Position numbers and translations under genes: made by a program
Part shown: in pieces, positions 35,173 to 45,626 of the stretch
How the letters are laid out: every line of letters begins with the position of its first letter
How positions within the stretch are numbered: the first letter of the stretch is position 1
Assembly: GCA_001485605.1 (NCBI GenBank)
Contig: FAON01000011.1
Location: 144,344 to 208,343 of the forward strand
DNA from: Candidatus Kryptobacter tengchongensis
GTDB lineage: Bacteria > Bacteroidota > Ignavibacteria > Kryptoniales > Kryptoniaceae
Direction: 5' to 3'
Length of the DNA stretch: 64,000 bases
The notes under the pieces: generated by a model
What the model saw: the letters and a program-made list of their open reading frames with translations, nothing else
What the model was told of the DNA's origin: nothing
Database searches by the model: none

Positions 35173-38163
35173 TTAACCTGTTATTTTTGTTTTTAATTGT
35201 TCAAGTTTTTCAATAACCTTGCTTCTCATTTCGTCACTTATGTTCATTTTCAAGAGCTCATTTAAAAAATGTCCGGCTTTTGCATAATCGCCTTTGATTT
35301 CATAGCATTGTGCGATGCGATAGTAAGCCATCGGCAAAAAATTAACATATTCTCCATAAAGATATCTCACCCTCAAAAACTGAAGTATAGCCTCATCAAC
35401 ATTCCCGAGTTTAAAAAATGACTCAGCATAAAGATATTGCGCCTGTGCAGAAACTTCATCCGTTGCCCTGTGCAAAATAACGGGCTTTAAAATTTCAACT
35501 GCGTCGTCAATTTTATCATAATTCAATAAAATTTCAGCTGATTTAACCCTTGCTCTATCGGCAAAATCGGAAGTTTGAAATCCATTTATCACCTCTCTAA
35601 ATTTTCTCAAAGCGTTTGCGGTATCACCAAGTGAAAAATAGTTTAACCCCATAAGGTATAGAACCTCATCATAAAATTTTGCCCTCGTTTCAATTTTCCC
35701 GAGATGCTCTATTGCTTCAGCAAATTCACCAGAATTATATTTCATCCATCCAAGCCTAAGAAGTGCACTTTGAGAAAATTCGTTTAGCGGATACTTTACG
35801 ATAAGACTTTTATAAATTTCCATCGCCTCAAAATTTCTTCCCATCAGCTCATAAGCCCTGCCAAGCTCATAATAAACCTTTGGCAAAAATTTGCTCTCTG
35901 GATAGTTTGAGACGAATTTTTTGTAAAGATTTACACCTTCAAGATAATTCCCCTGTGAAATTTGAAACTCCGCCTTCTTGAATGAAGCAATTTCAAGAAA
36001 CTCTGGATTTTTGCTCTTTGAGATAAGTTCATCAACAAGATCTGGGTTTTTCCCCTGTGCCGAAAGTGAATATTGAATTCCTGAGATCGCATCACCTGCA
36101 TATTTTGAATCCGGGTATTTTTCAATCACTTCAAGATACGTTTTTATGGCAAGTTCATATTTCCCCATGTTATAATAAGCATCTCCAATTCCGTAAAGCG
36201 CTCGGGGAGCAAGTTCGCTATTCGGATATCTCTCAACAACCTCACGGAATGAGTTTATTGCAGGGGTATAATTTTTATCTTGGAAATAAATCCAACCGAT
36301 TTGATACCTTGCCGACGGAACAAGCGCTGAATTGGGGAATTTATTAAGCAAAAGATTTAACATTTCAAGCGATCGCAACATTTGACGCTGACGGAAATAA
36401 ACTTGGGAAAGTTGAAAATATGCATAATCAGCTCCTTCTTGATCTCCGAAAAGACGAACAAAGGAAAGGTAATTCAATTCCGCTTGTTTGTAATTTTTCA
36501 TCATAAAATAAGAATCTGCAAGCCTAAGCCGTGCATCAAGCGCCCTTTTACCGATTGAGTATTGACTTAAAAATTTTTCAAATTGTTTTACCGCTTCGGC
36601 ATAATTCCCTTCTTTAAAATATGACCAAGCAATTGAGTAAAGCGCTTGCTCTGCGTTTGTGCTTTTCGGAAAGCGATTTAAAATCTCAATGTAACATCTT
36701 CTTGCGTTTTTATAATCCCCAAGTTTGTAATATAATTCGCCCGCGTACAAAAGAGCAAACTCAACATTTACATTATTTGGAAACTTTGATAAAAATTCCT
36801 CAAAAACTTTTATTGCCTCGTTAAATTTTCCATCCCTCATCAATGCAATCCCTTCACTGTAAATGTTAACCGCTTCATTGTCACTTGAAAGTTCAAATTC
36901 ATTCCTTATCATTCGCAGAATAGATGCACCTTTTGAATAATTCCCCATTCTTATATAAGATTGAGCAAGAAGTTCAAATGCTTTTATCTTAACATCGCTC
37001 GTATCTTCAAGATGAATTTTTTCAAGATGGGCAATTGCGCTATCATATTTCCCTTGTGAAAAATAAATCAAGCCAAGTTCATAATTTGCCCGAGCATAGA
37101 GATTTGTATAATTTCTGCTTCTCTCAATAAAATTCTTAAATACAGAAATTGCGCCAGCGGTATCACCTGCAACTTTTTTGACTTCTCCAAGGTAAAAAAG
37201 GGAAAGCCCAGCTATCTCACCATCTCCTTTTGAAAGTGAATCAAAAACTTGAATGGCTTCCGCATGTTTCCCTTGCTTATAATAAATCCAGCCAATTGAA
37301 TAAGAGGCATGTTGTCTGAACTCACCGTTTGGAAATTTTTTCAAATAATCGTCATAATAAAATTTTGCCGAATCATATAATCCAATTGCGTAATAGCTCT
37401 CGCCAAGAAGAAAAACAACCCTTTCATTTTCCCCTTCTTTCAGAGCCTCGCGAGCAAATTCAATCGCATTTTCATAATTTTTCAACTTATAATAACATTC
37501 AGCAAGATTTAATCTCGCATCGTTAAGAATTTTTTCAAGTTTCCCTCTGCCTTCGCCAAATTTTTCAATCAGACTTTTATACTTTTCAATTGCTTCTTGA
37601 AACTTCCCCTGTTTATGAAGGATGAAACCAGCTGAAAAAATCGCAAAGGGCGCAACCTCACCCGTAGTATCAACCTCATAAGAAAGCGTGTAATATCTCA
37701 AGGCATTTCTTAAATCATTCTGTTCAAAATAAATTTCACCAAGGTAATACGCAGATTGAGAAATTAACAACTTATCTGATGATGTTTCAATTGCTTTTTT
37801 AAAATTTTCAATCGCCGAAATAAAATTTTTCCGCTTCAGGTATATCTCTGCGATTCTATAGTTTGCTTTGTCTTTAAATCTTGTGCTCGGGAGGTTGGAT
37901 AAAATGGAGATGTAAATTTTAAGGGCGGAGTCATATTCCCCAAGTTTGAACATTGATTCAGCGCTAAAAAACTGTGCTTCTTCAACGAACTTACTTTCGG
38001 GATAATTTTTTATAAACTTCTGAAATTCGGTAAATGCAAGTTGATACATTCCATCTTCAAAGAGGGAATAAGCAAATTTAAAATCACGCATCTCCTGCAG
38101 ATTTACCTGTGCAAGCATAAAAGTTGCCAGCGTAAAGAAGAGTAAACTAATTTTCTTTAACAT
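35173..38163 (-). CDS. Large TPR-repeat exported protein
   Basis: A 996-residue protein with a signal peptide (MLKKISLLFFTLATFMLAQ) followed by TPR units over its whole length (recurrent A-Y-LGE-Y---G-Y--A and F--FI-KYPES patterns). The units resemble the BamD/YbgF (CpoB) type in which each repeat ends with YP-S. It is likely periplasmic, acting as a scaffold for envelope assembly. It is the first gene behind the promoter at 38200-38230 and is followed two bases later by the cytochrome gene. The precise partner is unknown. Confidence 0.87.
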   Translation of the reverse strand: MLKKISLLFFTLATFMLAQVNLQEMRDFKFAYSLFEDGMYQLAFTEFQKFIKNYPESKFVEEAQFFSAESMFKLGEYDSALKIYISILSNLPSTRFKDKANYRIAEIYLKRKNFISAIENFKKAIETSSDKLLISQSAYYLGEIYFEQNDLRNALRYYTLSYEVDTTGEVAPFAIFSAGFILHKQGKFQEAIEKYKSLIEKFGEGRGKLEKILNDARLNLAECYYKLKNYENAIEFAREALKEGENERVVFLLGESYYAIGLYDSAKFYYDDYLKKFPNGEFRQHASYSIGWIYYKQGKHAEAIQVFDSLSKGDGEIAGLSLFYLGEVKKVAGDTAGAISVFKNFIERSRNYTNLYARANYELGLIYFSQGKYDSAIAHLEKIHLEDTSDVKIKAFELLAQSYIRMGNYSKGASILRMIRNEFELSSDNEAVNIYSEGIALMRDGKFNEAIKVFEEFLSKFPNNVNVEFALLYAGELYYKLGDYKNARRCYIEILNRFPKSTNAEQALYSIAWSYFKEGNYAEAVKQFEKFLSQYSIGKRALDARLRLADSYFMMKNYKQAELNYLSFVRLFGDQEGADYAYFQLSQVYFRQRQMLRSLEMLNLLLNKFPNSALVPSARYQIGWIYFQDKNYTPAINSFREVVERYPNSELAPRALYGIGDAYYNMGKYELAIKTYLEVIEKYPDSKYAGDAISGIQYSLSAQGKNPDLVDELISKSKNPEFLEIASFKKAEFQISQGNYLEGVNLYKKFVSNYPESKFLPKVYYELGRAYELMGRNFEAMEIYKSLIVKYPLNEFSQSALLRLGWMKYNSGEFAEAIEHLGKIETRAKFYDEVLYLMGLNYFSLGDTANALRKFREVINGFQTSDFADRARVKSAEILLNYDKIDDAVEILKPVILHRATDEVSAQAQYLYAESFFKLGNVDEAILQFLRVRYLYGEYVNFLPMAYYRIAQCYEIKGDYAKAGHFLNELLKMNISDEMRSKVIEKLEQLKTKITG

Positions 38164-38199
38164 CCATCTCGTTTTTTGATTTTGCGTTGCAATTTACTT

Positions 38200-38230
38200 T
38201 AAATATAATCATCAGAGATTTGGGAAGCAA
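38200..38230 (-). promoter_or_regulatory. Promoter for the TPR-cytochrome-HU operon
   Basis: On the minus strand TTGCTT is followed after 17 bases by TATATTTA, the same layout as the other promoters here. Predicted initiation lies about 30 bases upstream of the TPR-protein start codon. Confidence 0.7.
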
Positions 38231-38288
38231 GAAAAAGCGTGAAGATTGTAAAGAGTGGGGTCAAGTTAATTTACACTTAAAGATGCAG

Positions 38289-38930
38289 TTATTTTTCTTG
38301 AGCTACTTGAGGTTGTTTTCTCTGGATGCGTTGTTTTGTGGGGCTTGAAATATACTTTTCAATTATTGAGAGCAATTCATTTTTACCAACGCCAGTAATA
38401 GCTGAAAAAATGATAAAGTCCTGACAGTATTTTAATTTTCCAAAGGCATTTTTTATCATATCAACTTGCTTCGTTATTTTACTTCTGGCAATTTTGTCAA
38501 TTTTCGTTATCACGATAACATAAGGAATTTTAAAGTAATCAAGCCATCCAGCCATCATTTTGTCAAGCTCAGTTGGTTCGTGCCGGGCATCAACGATGTG
38601 AAGGACAAGTTTTATTTGTTCCCTGTTGCTGAGGTAATTTTCTATAAGCTTGCTCCACCCAGCTTTAACATGTTCGGGGACACGAGCATAACCATAACCA
38701 GGCAAATCAACAATGTAGAATGATTCGTTGATCAAGAAGTAATTTAAAGCTTGTGTTTTTCCAGGGGTTGAGCTTATAAAGGCGAGATTTTTTTTGCCAC
38801 AGAGTTTGTTGATAAGTGATGATTTCCCCACATTTGATCTTCCAACAAGTGCAATTTCAGGAAGTCCATCGGTTGGGAGCTGTCTCACATCTGTCAGGCT
38901 TGCCACAAATCTTGCGGATGTTATCTTCAT
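38289..38930 (-). CDS. engB: Ribosome biogenesis GTP-binding protein EngB (YsxC/YihA)
   Basis: A 213-residue TRAFAC GTPase needed for large-subunit assembly. G1 is GRSNVGKSSLI (about residues 30-40), G3 is DLPGYGYA, and G4 is TKID; all are intact. The C-terminal tail (about 18 residues, glutamine/lysine rich) is extended. The gene lies after the ribosomal cluster but is separated from rplQ by a terminator at 38953-38982, so it may depend on readthrough or its own weak promoter. Confidence 0.96.
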   Translation of the reverse strand: MKITSARFVASLTDVRQLPTDGLPEIALVGRSNVGKSSLINKLCGKKNLAFISSTPGKTQALNYFLINESFYIVDLPGYGYARVPEHVKAGWSKLIENYLSNREQIKLVLHIVDARHEPTELDKMMAGWLDYFKIPYVIVITKIDKIARSKITKQVDMIKNAFGKLKYCQDFIIFSAITGVGKNELLSIIEKYISSPTKQRIQRKQPQVAQEK

Positions 38931-38952
38931 AGCTTCTTTAGATTCTATGTTT

Positions 38953-38982
38953 AAAAAACCAGCGGAGCCGAAAAGCTCCGCT
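38953..38982 (-). terminator. Terminator of the ribosomal-protein cluster
   Basis: On the minus strand AGCGGAGC, a 6-base loop and GCTCCGCT form an 8-bp stem, followed by GG and six T residues. It starts six bases after the rplQ stop codon and precedes engB. Confidence 0.93.
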
Positions 38983-38987
38983 CATTA

Positions 38988-39434
38988 TCAAGTTGATGGC
39001 TGTTTTGAGACTTGTTCTCCAGCAGGTTGAGTTTCTGCTTTCTTTTCTTTCTTTGGTTTAACCATTCCAGTTCCAATATTATAATCAACAAGTTCAAGCA
39101 CAGCAAGCTCAGCTGAATCACCACGCCTAAAGCCAAGGCGAACAACTCTGGTATAACCACCAGGTCTATCCATAACTCTTGGTGCAATCTCGTTGAACAG
39201 CTCCTTTAAGGCTTGTCTATTTCTTATAAATTTTGCCACAAGTCGTCTTGAATGAACATCACCACGTTTTGCCTTGGTTATCAACTTTTCAGCGAATCTT
39301 CTTGCCTCCTTTGCCTTAGCAACGGTTGTAACGATTCGCTTATGAAGAAATAGTGCGGTTGCAAGTGCAGAAAGAGTTGCTTTCCTATGGCTATGTGTCC
39401 TTTTGAGTTTCCTTCCCTTTTTCAGATGTCGCAT
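38988..39434 (-). CDS. rplQ: 50S ribosomal protein L17
   Basis: A 148-residue large-subunit protein that lines the outer end of the exit tunnel. The N-terminus MRHLKKGRKLKRTHSHRKA and TTVAKAKEARRFAEKLIT are typical. It carries a C-terminal extension of about 25 charged/polar residues (KPKKEKKAETQPAGE...) beyond the usual core. It is the last gene of the joined ribosomal cluster, 22 bases after rpoA. Confidence 0.97.
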   Translation of the reverse strand: MRHLKKGRKLKRTHSHRKATLSALATALFLHKRIVTTVAKAKEARRFAEKLITKAKRGDVHSRRLVAKFIRNRQALKELFNEIAPRVMDRPGGYTRVVRLGFRRGDSAELAVLELVDYNIGTGMVKPKKEKKAETQPAGEQVSKQPST

Positions 39435-39456
39435 TTAAACCTCCAGAAAAATTTTT

Positions 39457-40470
39457 TTAACTTTCCTTCAGATATTTATCCACATCAAAACCAAAGTGTA
39501 AACCGTATCCTTCAATAATTTTCTTTATCTCGTTTAACGAGGTTCTACCTAAGTTTTTGAAGCTCAAAAGTTGATGCTCTTGATACCTTACGATATCACC
39601 AATTGTATTTAAACCGTTCGTCTTTAAAATGTTAAAAGCTCTCATGCTCAGAAAAAGTTCTTCAATCGGCGTCTTCAAAATTTTCCTGATACGATCCTTC
39701 TCATTAACAGCCTTACCTTCCTCAGTGGATTTAATTGGTTCAGGTTCTGCCTGTGGATGGAGTTCAATCACAATTTCAAAATGTTCCTTCAAAATCTTTG
39801 CTGCACTGACAAGAGCATCATCCGGGGCTATTGAACCATCTGTTTCTATCTCAAGGGTCAATTTTTCATAATCACCTTTTTGCTTCAAACGAACATTCTC
39901 AATAAAATATCTCACATTTTTTATCGGGGTAAAAATTGCATCAAGCATTATTATTCCCTGCTGCGGGGTCACTGGAGGAGCTGGCTCAAGATATTCAAGC
40001 TCTTCAGCTGGAACATAACCTTTCCCATAACCAATCCACAAGTCCATTTCAAATTCAGTATTTCCTGTAATCTCTGCAATATGATGCTCGGGATTCAAAA
40101 TCTCTATACCAGAATTTTGCTTCTGTATATCTCCAGCTTTGAATTTACCGGGTCCTTTGACAAGTACATTTACTTTTTTTATTGATTTATCAATCAACTT
40201 AAATCTAACGCCCTTTAAGTTGAGCACAATATCTGTAACATCCTCAACAACTCCAGGAATTGTTGAGAACTCATGAAGCACTCCTTCTATTTTCACAGCA
40301 ATGAAAGCATAACCAGGAATTGATGAGAGAAGAACTCTTCTTAATGCATTCCCAATTGTCACCCCATATCCACGCTCAAGCGGTTGAATAATAAACCTTC
40401 CAAAAGTATTTGAATATGTCGCTTCATCCATCACTACATTTTCTGGAAAAGTCAATGAAATATTTAACAT
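39457..40470 (-). CDS. rpoA: DNA-directed RNA polymerase subunit alpha
   Basis: A 337-residue alpha subunit. The N-terminal dimerisation and assembly domain (to about residue 235) includes GYGVTIGNALRRVLLSSIPGY-type sequence, and the C-terminal domain (about 265-325) includes the DNA/UP-element helix LKTNGLNTIGDI and the helix-hairpin-helix FKNLGRTSLNEI. Both are complete, so UP-element recognition is expected. Placed in the usual alpha-operon position between rpsD and rplQ. Confidence 0.98.
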   Translation of the reverse strand: MLNISLTFPENVVMDEATYSNTFGRFIIQPLERGYGVTIGNALRRVLLSSIPGYAFIAVKIEGVLHEFSTIPGVVEDVTDIVLNLKGVRFKLIDKSIKKVNVLVKGPGKFKAGDIQKQNSGIEILNPEHHIAEITGNTEFEMDLWIGYGKGYVPAEELEYLEPAPPVTPQQGIIMLDAIFTPIKNVRYFIENVRLKQKGDYEKLTLEIETDGSIAPDDALVSAAKILKEHFEIVIELHPQAEPEPIKSTEEGKAVNEKDRIRKILKTPIEELFLSMRAFNILKTNGLNTIGDIVRYQEHQLLSFKNLGRTSLNEIKKIIEGYGLHFGFDVDKYLKES

Positions 40471-40492
40471 TTTTACCTCTATAACTTAATTT

Positions 40493-41122
40493 TTACTTGG
40501 AATAAAGTTCAACGATCAACTGCTCATTGACATTTATCGGTATCTCTGAACGCTCTGGTATATACATAAACACGCCACTTAAAGTTGCTTTATTAAGTTG
40601 AAGCCATGGGACAAGGCTTGATTCAGTGACACGCTTTAATGAGTTATGAATTATTTCAAGTTCTTTGCTTTTATCCCTTACTCTTATCTCATCACCAGGT
40701 TCAACAAGATATGAAGGGATATCAACAATCTTACCATTTACAAGGATATGCCTATGTTTAACGAGTTGTCTTGCAGCTTTCCTTGATGGAGCAAATCCAA
40801 GACGATATACAACATTATCAAGCCGTCTTTCAAGTATCTTTATTAAATTTTCTCCGGTTTTACCTTTTTGCCTTGTTGCCATTTCAAAATATCTCCTGAA
40901 TTGACGTTCAAGAACCCCATAAATTCTGCGTAACTTCTGCTTCTCACGTAATTGAATCCCATACTCCGACAGCCTCGCTCGCCTCAACGGTCCATGTTGA
41001 CCGGGCGGATAATTTTTTCTTTCAAGAGGACATTTCTCTGTATAACATTTCTCACCTTTAAGATAAAGTTTCATCCTCTCCCTTCTGCAAAGTTTACAAA
41101 CTGGACCTGTGTATCTTCCCAT
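40493..41122 (-). CDS. rpsD: 30S ribosomal protein S4
   Basis: A 209-residue primary 16S rRNA-binding protein. It is the zinc-containing form: Cys9, Cys12, Cys26 and Cys31 near the N-terminus are all present, and the S4 domain ([20 protein letters not shown], about residues 92-111) follows. In many bacteria S4 represses the alpha operon by binding its leader; no such structure could be recognised here. Confidence 0.98.
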   Translation of the reverse strand: MGRYTGPVCKLCRRERMKLYLKGEKCYTEKCPLERKNYPPGQHGPLRRARLSEYGIQLREKQKLRRIYGVLERQFRRYFEMATRQKGKTGENLIKILERRLDNVVYRLGFAPSRKAARQLVKHRHILVNGKIVDIPSYLVEPGDEIRVRDKSKELEIIHNSLKRVTESSLVPWLQLNKATLSGVFMYIPERSEIPINVNEQLIVELYSK

Positions 41123-41145
41123 GATTTTTTAGTTTTATTTAATTT

Positions 41146-41529
41146 TTAAACTCTTCTTCTCTTAGGTGGTCTACAGCCATTATGCGGAATTGGGGTCACA
41201 TCCCGAATTGTAAGTATCTCAAGCCCTGCGGTTTGAAGCGCACGAATAGCTGCTTCTCTTCCAGAACCTGGACCTTTAACAAGGACATCAACTTTTCTAA
41301 CACCAAGATTATATGCTTCCTTTGCCGCTGCTTCAGCAGCAAGTTGTGCCGCAAACGGTGTTCCTTTTTTAGTACCTTTATAACCTATCCTACCACCAGA
41401 TGACCATGCAAGGACATTACCATATCTATCCGTTATCGTAACTATGGTATTGTTAAATGTCGCCTTGATATGTGCTATACCGTGAGCGTCTACCTGGATT
41501 TTCTTTTTTTGCTTCTTTACCTTCGCCAA
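41146..41529 (-). CDS. rpsK: 30S ribosomal protein S11
   Basis: A 127-residue platform protein of the small subunit. Core segments [15 protein letters not shown] and [14 protein letters not shown] are intact, as is the C-terminal [13 protein letters not shown]. Located 23 bases after rpsM and 23 before rpsD in the alpha part of the cluster. Confidence 0.98.
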   Translation of the reverse strand: MAKVKKQKKKIQVDAHGIAHIKATFNNTIVTITDRYGNVLAWSSGGRIGYKGTKKGTPFAAQLAAEAAAKEAYNLGVRKVDVLVKGPGSGREAAIRALQTAGLEILTIRDVTPIPHNGCRPPKRRRV

Positions 41530-41552
41530 CTTTTATCCTCCAAAATTAATTT

Positions 41553-41936
41553 TTATTTCTTAGCTGTTGCCTTCTTCTTGCCTGGAACTGTTTTCCTCTT
41601 CCCTTTCCTTGTTCTCGCATTCGTCCTCGTTCTCTGACCACGAACTGGCAATCCACGGCGATGCCTTAAACCACGATAACACCCAATATCCATAAGACGC
41701 TTAATGTTCATTTGGATCTCAGCCCTTAAAGCACCCTCAACCTTATATTCAGCGTTTATAATATCTCTTATCTTGCTGATTTCCTCATCTGTTAACTCAC
41801 CAATTTTTTTCATCGGGTCAACACCCGCTTTCTGGAGTATCTTAAGAGCTGAGCTTCTCCCTATTCCATAGATATAAGTTAAAGCGATAAATGCTCTCTT
41901 ATTTCTCGGCAACTCTACTCCTGCTATCCTTGCCAT
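41553..41936 (-). CDS. rpsM: 30S ribosomal protein S13
   Basis: A 127-residue protein of the small-subunit head contacting P-site t[23 protein letters not shown] at the N-terminus, the helix-hairpin region [11 protein letters not shown] and the C-terminal [14 protein letters not shown] are standard. It lies five bases after rpmJ. Confidence 0.98.
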   Translation of the reverse strand: MARIAGVELPRNKRAFIALTYIYGIGRSSALKILQKAGVDPMKKIGELTDEEISKIRDIINAEYKVEGALRAEIQMNIKRLMDIGCYRGLRHRRGLPVRGQRTRTNARTRKGKRKTVPGKKKATAKK

Positions 41937-41941
41937 ACCTT

Positions 41942-42058
41942 TTAACCTTGCCTTTGTTTATGCTTTGGGTTTTTCTTACAAATGACCCTTATAACTCCCT
42001 TCCGTTTGATGATTTTGCAATGTTCACAAATTTTTTTAACTGATGAACGAACTTTCAT
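41942..42058 (-). CDS. rpmJ: 50S ribosomal protein L36
   Basis: A 38-residue zinc-ribbon protein starting [20 protein letters not shown]. Zinc ligands Cys11, Cys14, Cys27 and His33 are all present, so this is the zinc-binding (C+) paralogue. It lies between infA and rpsM as in most bacteria and has only a weak purine-rich ribosome site. Small size makes it easy to miss in annotation. Confidence 0.97.
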   Translation of the reverse strand: MKVRSSVKKICEHCKIIKRKGVIRVICKKNPKHKQRQG

Positions 42059-42075
42059 TTTCTCGTCTCTGAATT

Positions 42076-42294
42076 TTATTTATATCTATAAATGATTCGT
42101 CCCTTCGTTAGGTCATAAGGTGAAAGTTCAACTTGAACCTTATCACCTGGCAAAATTTTAATAAAATGCATTCGCATCTTTCCCGAAACATGCGCTGTAA
42201 CCTCAAGACCGTTATCAAGTTTCACCTTAAAAGTTGCATTCGGTAAAGCTTCAATCACAACGCCGTCAACCTTGACACCTTCTTGCTTTCCCAT
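42076..42294 (-). CDS. infA: Translation initiation factor IF-1
   Basis: A 72-residue S1-like OB-fold protein that occupies the A site of the 30S subunit during initiation. [19 protein letters not shown] sequence and [16 protein letters not shown] are conserved. It overlaps the end of map by one base and precedes rpmJ, the standard bacterial order. Here the first strand reads [18 protein letters not shown]. Confidence 0.98.
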   Translation of the reverse strand: MGKQEGVKVDGVVIEALPNATFKVKLDNGLEVTAHVSGKMRMHFIKILPGDKVQVELSPYDLTKGRIIYRYK

Positions 42295-43052
42295 TACAAA
42301 GTTAAAATTTCTGGTTTTCCTTTTCTCACAACAATTGTATGTTCAAAATGAGCCGATGGAAGACCATCAAGTGTGTAAACAGTCCAACCGTCACTTCCAA
42401 AATAAACTTGCCAAGTCCCAGCATTAACCATCGGTTCAATTGCAAGCGTCATCCCTTCACGAAGTTTGATTCCTTTGCCTTTTTGACCAAAGTTCGGAAC
42501 CGGTGGTTCTTCATGAAGTTTTTTACCGATTCCATGCCCGACTAAATCACGGACAACGGAAAAACCTTGAGATTCAACATAGCTTTGAATTGCATACCCA
42601 ATGTCAAAAAGCCTGTTCCCTTCAACTGCCTGTTCAATTCCTAAGTAAAGTGCTTTCTCAGTTACCTCTATTAATCTTTTCTTTTCACCATTGACCTCGC
42701 CAACTGCAAATGTCTTAGCTGCATCTCCATAATAACCGTTTTTTATAACTCCAACATCAATTGAAACTATTTGACCTTCTTTCAAAACTTTATCTTTCGT
42801 TGGGATTCCATGAACGACCTCATTGTCAATTGATACACAAATTGTCGCTGGGAAAAGATTTCTCTTGTTAAAACCATAACCTTTAAATGCAGGTTTCGCT
42901 CCTTGCGAAAGTATAAAATCCTCCGCTATTTTATCAAGCTCATAAGCCGAGACACCAGACTTAATATATTTTCCAAGCAATCTCAAAACATCCGCAACAA
43001 TTTTGCCAGCTTCTCTCATCAAATCTATTTCCTTTTGCGTCTTTATGCTCAC
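42294..43052 (-). CDS. map: Type I methionine aminopeptidase
   Basis: A 252-residue cobalt/manganese-dependent enzyme that removes initiator methionine. Metal ligands are found in [14 protein letters not shown] (two Asp), GHGIG (His), EPMV (Glu) and FEHTIVV (Glu region). I chose the GTG at 43052 because it gives [16 protein letters not shown], matching the usual family start; its AAGGA sits directly before it, which is too close for a good ribosome site. A TTG at 43067 would add five residues and overlap secY by 11 bases. The start therefore remains uncertain. Confidence 0.95.
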   Translation of the reverse strand: MSIKTQKEIDLMREAGKIVADVLRLLGKYIKSGVSAYELDKIAEDFILSQGAKPAFKGYGFNKRNLFPATICVSIDNEVVHGIPTKDKVLKEGQIVSIDVGVIKNGYYGDAAKTFAVGEVNGEKKRLIEVTEKALYLGIEQAVEGNRLFDIGYAIQSYVESQGFSVVRDLVGHGIGKKLHEEPPVPNFGQKGKGIKLREGMTLAIEPMVNAGTWQVYFGSDGWTVYTLDGLPSAHFEHTIVVRKGKPEILTL

Positions 43053-43056
43053 TCCT

Positions 43057-44400
43057 TTAATATCCAACTCTGCTCTTTATTCTACCTGTTTTCATAAACC
43101 CATCATAATGTCTCATCAAAAGATATGTCTCAATTTGCTGTAATGTATCAAGTGCAACTCCTACAACGATTAGCAAACTCGTTCCACCAAAAAACGAGGC
43201 CATGGTTGGTGAAACTCCCAACCTTATCATAAAACCAGGTAAAACCGCAATTATTGCAAGGAAAATTGAACCAGGCAGAGTTATCTTCGTTAGAATATTG
43301 TCAATGAAATCCGCTGTATTTTTCCCAGGTCTTATTCCAGGAATAAAACCTCCTTGCTTTCTCATCGTATCGGCGATATCCTGAGGATTGAAAACAATAG
43401 CTGTGTAAAGATATGTGAAAAATATAACCAGCAAAGCGTAAACAAAATTATACCAAAATGATGTATAATTAAAGTTCGCCGCAAATTCCTGCAAAGCTTC
43501 ACTTTGCGGGAAGAATGTTATTATTGTGCTTGGCAAAAACATAACTGATTGGGCAAAAATTATCGGCATCACACCAGCTGCATTTACCCTTATTGGTATA
43601 TACTGCGTAACCCCACCATAAACTCTTCTACCAACAACTCTCTTCGCATACTGAACTGGGATTCTTCTCGTTCCAGTTGTAACAAGTATAACAAGTGCTA
43701 CAACAAGAACCATCCCGGTTATGATTAATATCTCTTCAATTATACTTCTTGATCCCGTTTTTATCATTTGAAATTCTTCAAGCAAAGCATTCGGAAATCT
43801 CGCGATTATCCCAACAAAAATTATCAGGGAAATCCCATTTCCTATTCCTCGTTCCGTTATCTGCTCACCAAGCCACATTATAAAAATTGTTCCAGCAGTG
43901 AGAATGAAAACTGTACTTATAACAAAGCCTAAACCTTTAACAGCATCAGGAACTATTGGCAAACCTCCTGGGGTCGTCATATTCATTAGCCTTATGCTCA
44001 CGCCCCATGCCTGAAGTGCAGCAACAAGAACTGTCCCTTGTCTTGCATACTGCTCAAGTTTCCTACGTCCTTCCTCTCCCTCCTGCTGTAATTTTCTAAA
44101 ATATGGAACAACTGCGCCAAGTAATTGCAAAATAATTGCAGCGCTTATATAAGGCATTATCCCAAGGGCAAAAACCGCTGCATTTTGAAAAGCTCCGCCA
44201 GCAAAAAGATCATAAAGCGCAAAAAGCGAATTTTGAGATTGACTTCTTATAACCTCTGCAAGAAGCGACGCATCAACACCAGGCAATGTTATATGTGCTC
44301 CAATTCTAACCACGGCAAGTAAAGCAATTGTAAAAAGAACCCTATCGCGGAGCTCCTCAATTTTAAAGATATTCCTGAGATTTTCAACTAATTTGCTCAT
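43057..44400 (-). CDS. secY: Protein translocase subunit SecY
   Basis: A 447-residue, ten-helix channel protein of the Sec translocon. VRIGAHITLPGVD near the N-terminus, the plug/helix-2 region ALGIMPYISAAIILQLL and the cytoplasmic loop GTRRIPVQYAKR are typical. Its start overlaps the rplO stop by four bases (ATGA-type coupling). Complete. Confidence 0.98.
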   Translation of the reverse strand: MSKLVENLRNIFKIEELRDRVLFTIALLAVVRIGAHITLPGVDASLLAEVIRSQSQNSLFALYDLFAGGAFQNAAVFALGIMPYISAAIILQLLGAVVPYFRKLQQEGEEGRRKLEQYARQGTVLVAALQAWGVSIRLMNMTTPGGLPIVPDAVKGLGFVISTVFILTAGTIFIMWLGEQITERGIGNGISLIIFVGIIARFPNALLEEFQMIKTGSRSIIEEILIITGMVLVVALVILVTTGTRRIPVQYAKRVVGRRVYGGVTQYIPIRVNAAGVMPIIFAQSVMFLPSTIITFFPQSEALQEFAANFNYTSFWYNFVYALLVIFFTYLYTAIVFNPQDIADTMRKQGGFIPGIRPGKNTADFIDNILTKITLPGSIFLAIIAVLPGFMIRLGVSPTMASFFGGTSLLIVVGVALDTLQQIETYLLMRHYDGFMKTGRIKSRVGY

Positions 44401-44861
44401 AACTTGATCGCCTTGCCTCCAATTGCTTGTATCTTTTGTAATGCCGATTTGCTAAAAGCATGAGCTGAAATTTCAAGTGCGACTTTCAATTCACCATCAC
44501 CTAAGATCTTAACAGGTAAAGTCTTCTTTGAAACAGCTCCTACATCATAGAGCAACTCAGGAGTAACCTTCGCGTCAGGTGAGATCTTTCCTTTATCAAT
44601 AAGTTCCTGAAGACGACTTAAATTTACAATTTGATATTCTACTTTGAATGGATTTCTAAAACCACGCTTCGGGATTCGCCTGATCAAAGGCATTTGCCCA
44701 CCCTCAAACCACGGCCTTATGCTTTCACCAGATCTTGACCTTTGACCTTTGTGACCTCGTGTTGATGTTCCACCATGCCCTGAACCCTGTCCTCTGCCAA
44801 CCCTTTTTTCTTTCTTCCTTGAGCCAGGGGCTGGTTTTAAATTACTCAATATGTTAGGCAT
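44397..44861 (-). CDS. rplO: 50S ribosomal protein L15
   Basis: A 154-residue large-subunit assembly protein. The glycine/arginine-rich N-terminal arm ([19 protein letters not shown], about residues 23-41) and the globular C-terminus are conserved. Overlaps rpmD by eight bases and secY by four. Confidence 0.98.
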   Translation of the reverse strand: MPNILSNLKPAPGSRKKEKRVGRGQGSGHGGTSTRGHKGQRSRSGESIRPWFEGGQMPLIRRIPKRGFRNPFKVEYQIVNLSRLQELIDKGKISPDAKVTPELLYDVGAVSKKTLPVKILGDGELKVALEISAHAFSKSALQKIQAIGGKAIKL

Positions 44862-45057
44862 TTTCTCCTCCGTTCTCTATTTCTTCTACAACGACAAGAT
44901 GTTTAACTTTATTTATCATTCCACGAATCACAGGAGTATCATAGTGAATCACAGTTTTATGCGGTTTCCCTAACCCAAGTGCCTTTATAGTTCTTCTTTG
45001 CTTTTCAGGTGTTCCAATAATGCTTCTTACCTGTGTAATTTTAAGCTTCTTCGCCAT
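44854..45057 (-). CDS. rpmD: 50S ribosomal protein L30
   Basis: A 67-residue protein with the standard [20 protein letters not shown] start. The ATG at 45057 is preferred; an in-frame TTG at 45069 would add four residues. The C-terminal tail ([11 protein letters not shown]) overlaps the rplO start. Confidence 0.96.
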   Translation of the reverse strand: MAKKLKITQVRSIIGTPEKQRRTIKALGLGKPHKTVIHYDTPVIRGMINKVKHLVVVEEIENGGENA

Positions 45058-45071
45058 CTTGGAATCCAAAG

Positions 45072-45605
45072 TTAAATTTTTACAAGTGAATCTGATTCAA
45101 ACAACTCTTTAAGCGTCATTCCACGTTTTGCAGCCATCGTTCGGGCGTCTATCATACTTGTCAAAGCTTTCAAAGTTGCCTTAACAGTATTATGCGGATT
45201 TGTGGAACCAAAGCATTTTGTAAGGACATTCTGCACACCTGCAAGCTCAAGAACTGCTCTGACAGCTCCACCTGCAATTATACCTGTTCCAGGGGCAGCT
45301 GGTTTAATTAGAACTTTTGAAGCCCCAAACTTTGCCACGATCTCATGAGGCACGGTTCCATTCACAATCGGAACTTCAACTATATTCTTTTTTGCATTCT
45401 CACTTGCTTTTTGGATTGCATCTGTTACCTCACGACCTTTGCCAAGCCCAATCCCAACATGACCATTTTTATCTCCGACGACAACAATAGCACTGAAACG
45501 AATTCTCTTACCACCTTTAACAACCTTAGCGGTTCGGTTGATCATAACAAGTTTTTCTTTTAAACCTTCAATCTCCGTCGGTTTTACTTTTTTTATCCTC
45601 GGCAA
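45072..45605 (-). CDS. rpsE: 30S ribosomal protein S5
   Basis: A 177-residue small-subunit protein involved in decoding fidelity. The double-stranded-RNA-binding-like N-domain ([20 protein letters not shown], about 24-43) and the C-domain ([19 protein letters not shown]) are intact. Confidence 0.98.
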   Translation of the reverse strand: MPRIKKVKPTEIEGLKEKLVMINRTAKVVKGGKRIRFSAIVVVGDKNGHVGIGLGKGREVTDAIQKASENAKKNIVEVPIVNGTVPHEIVAKFGASKVLIKPAAPGTGIIAGGAVRAVLELAGVQNVLTKCFGSTNPHNTVKATLKALTSMIDARTMAAKRGMTLKELFESDSLVKI

Positions 45606-45626
45606 TTTACCCTAAAAAATTTTGTT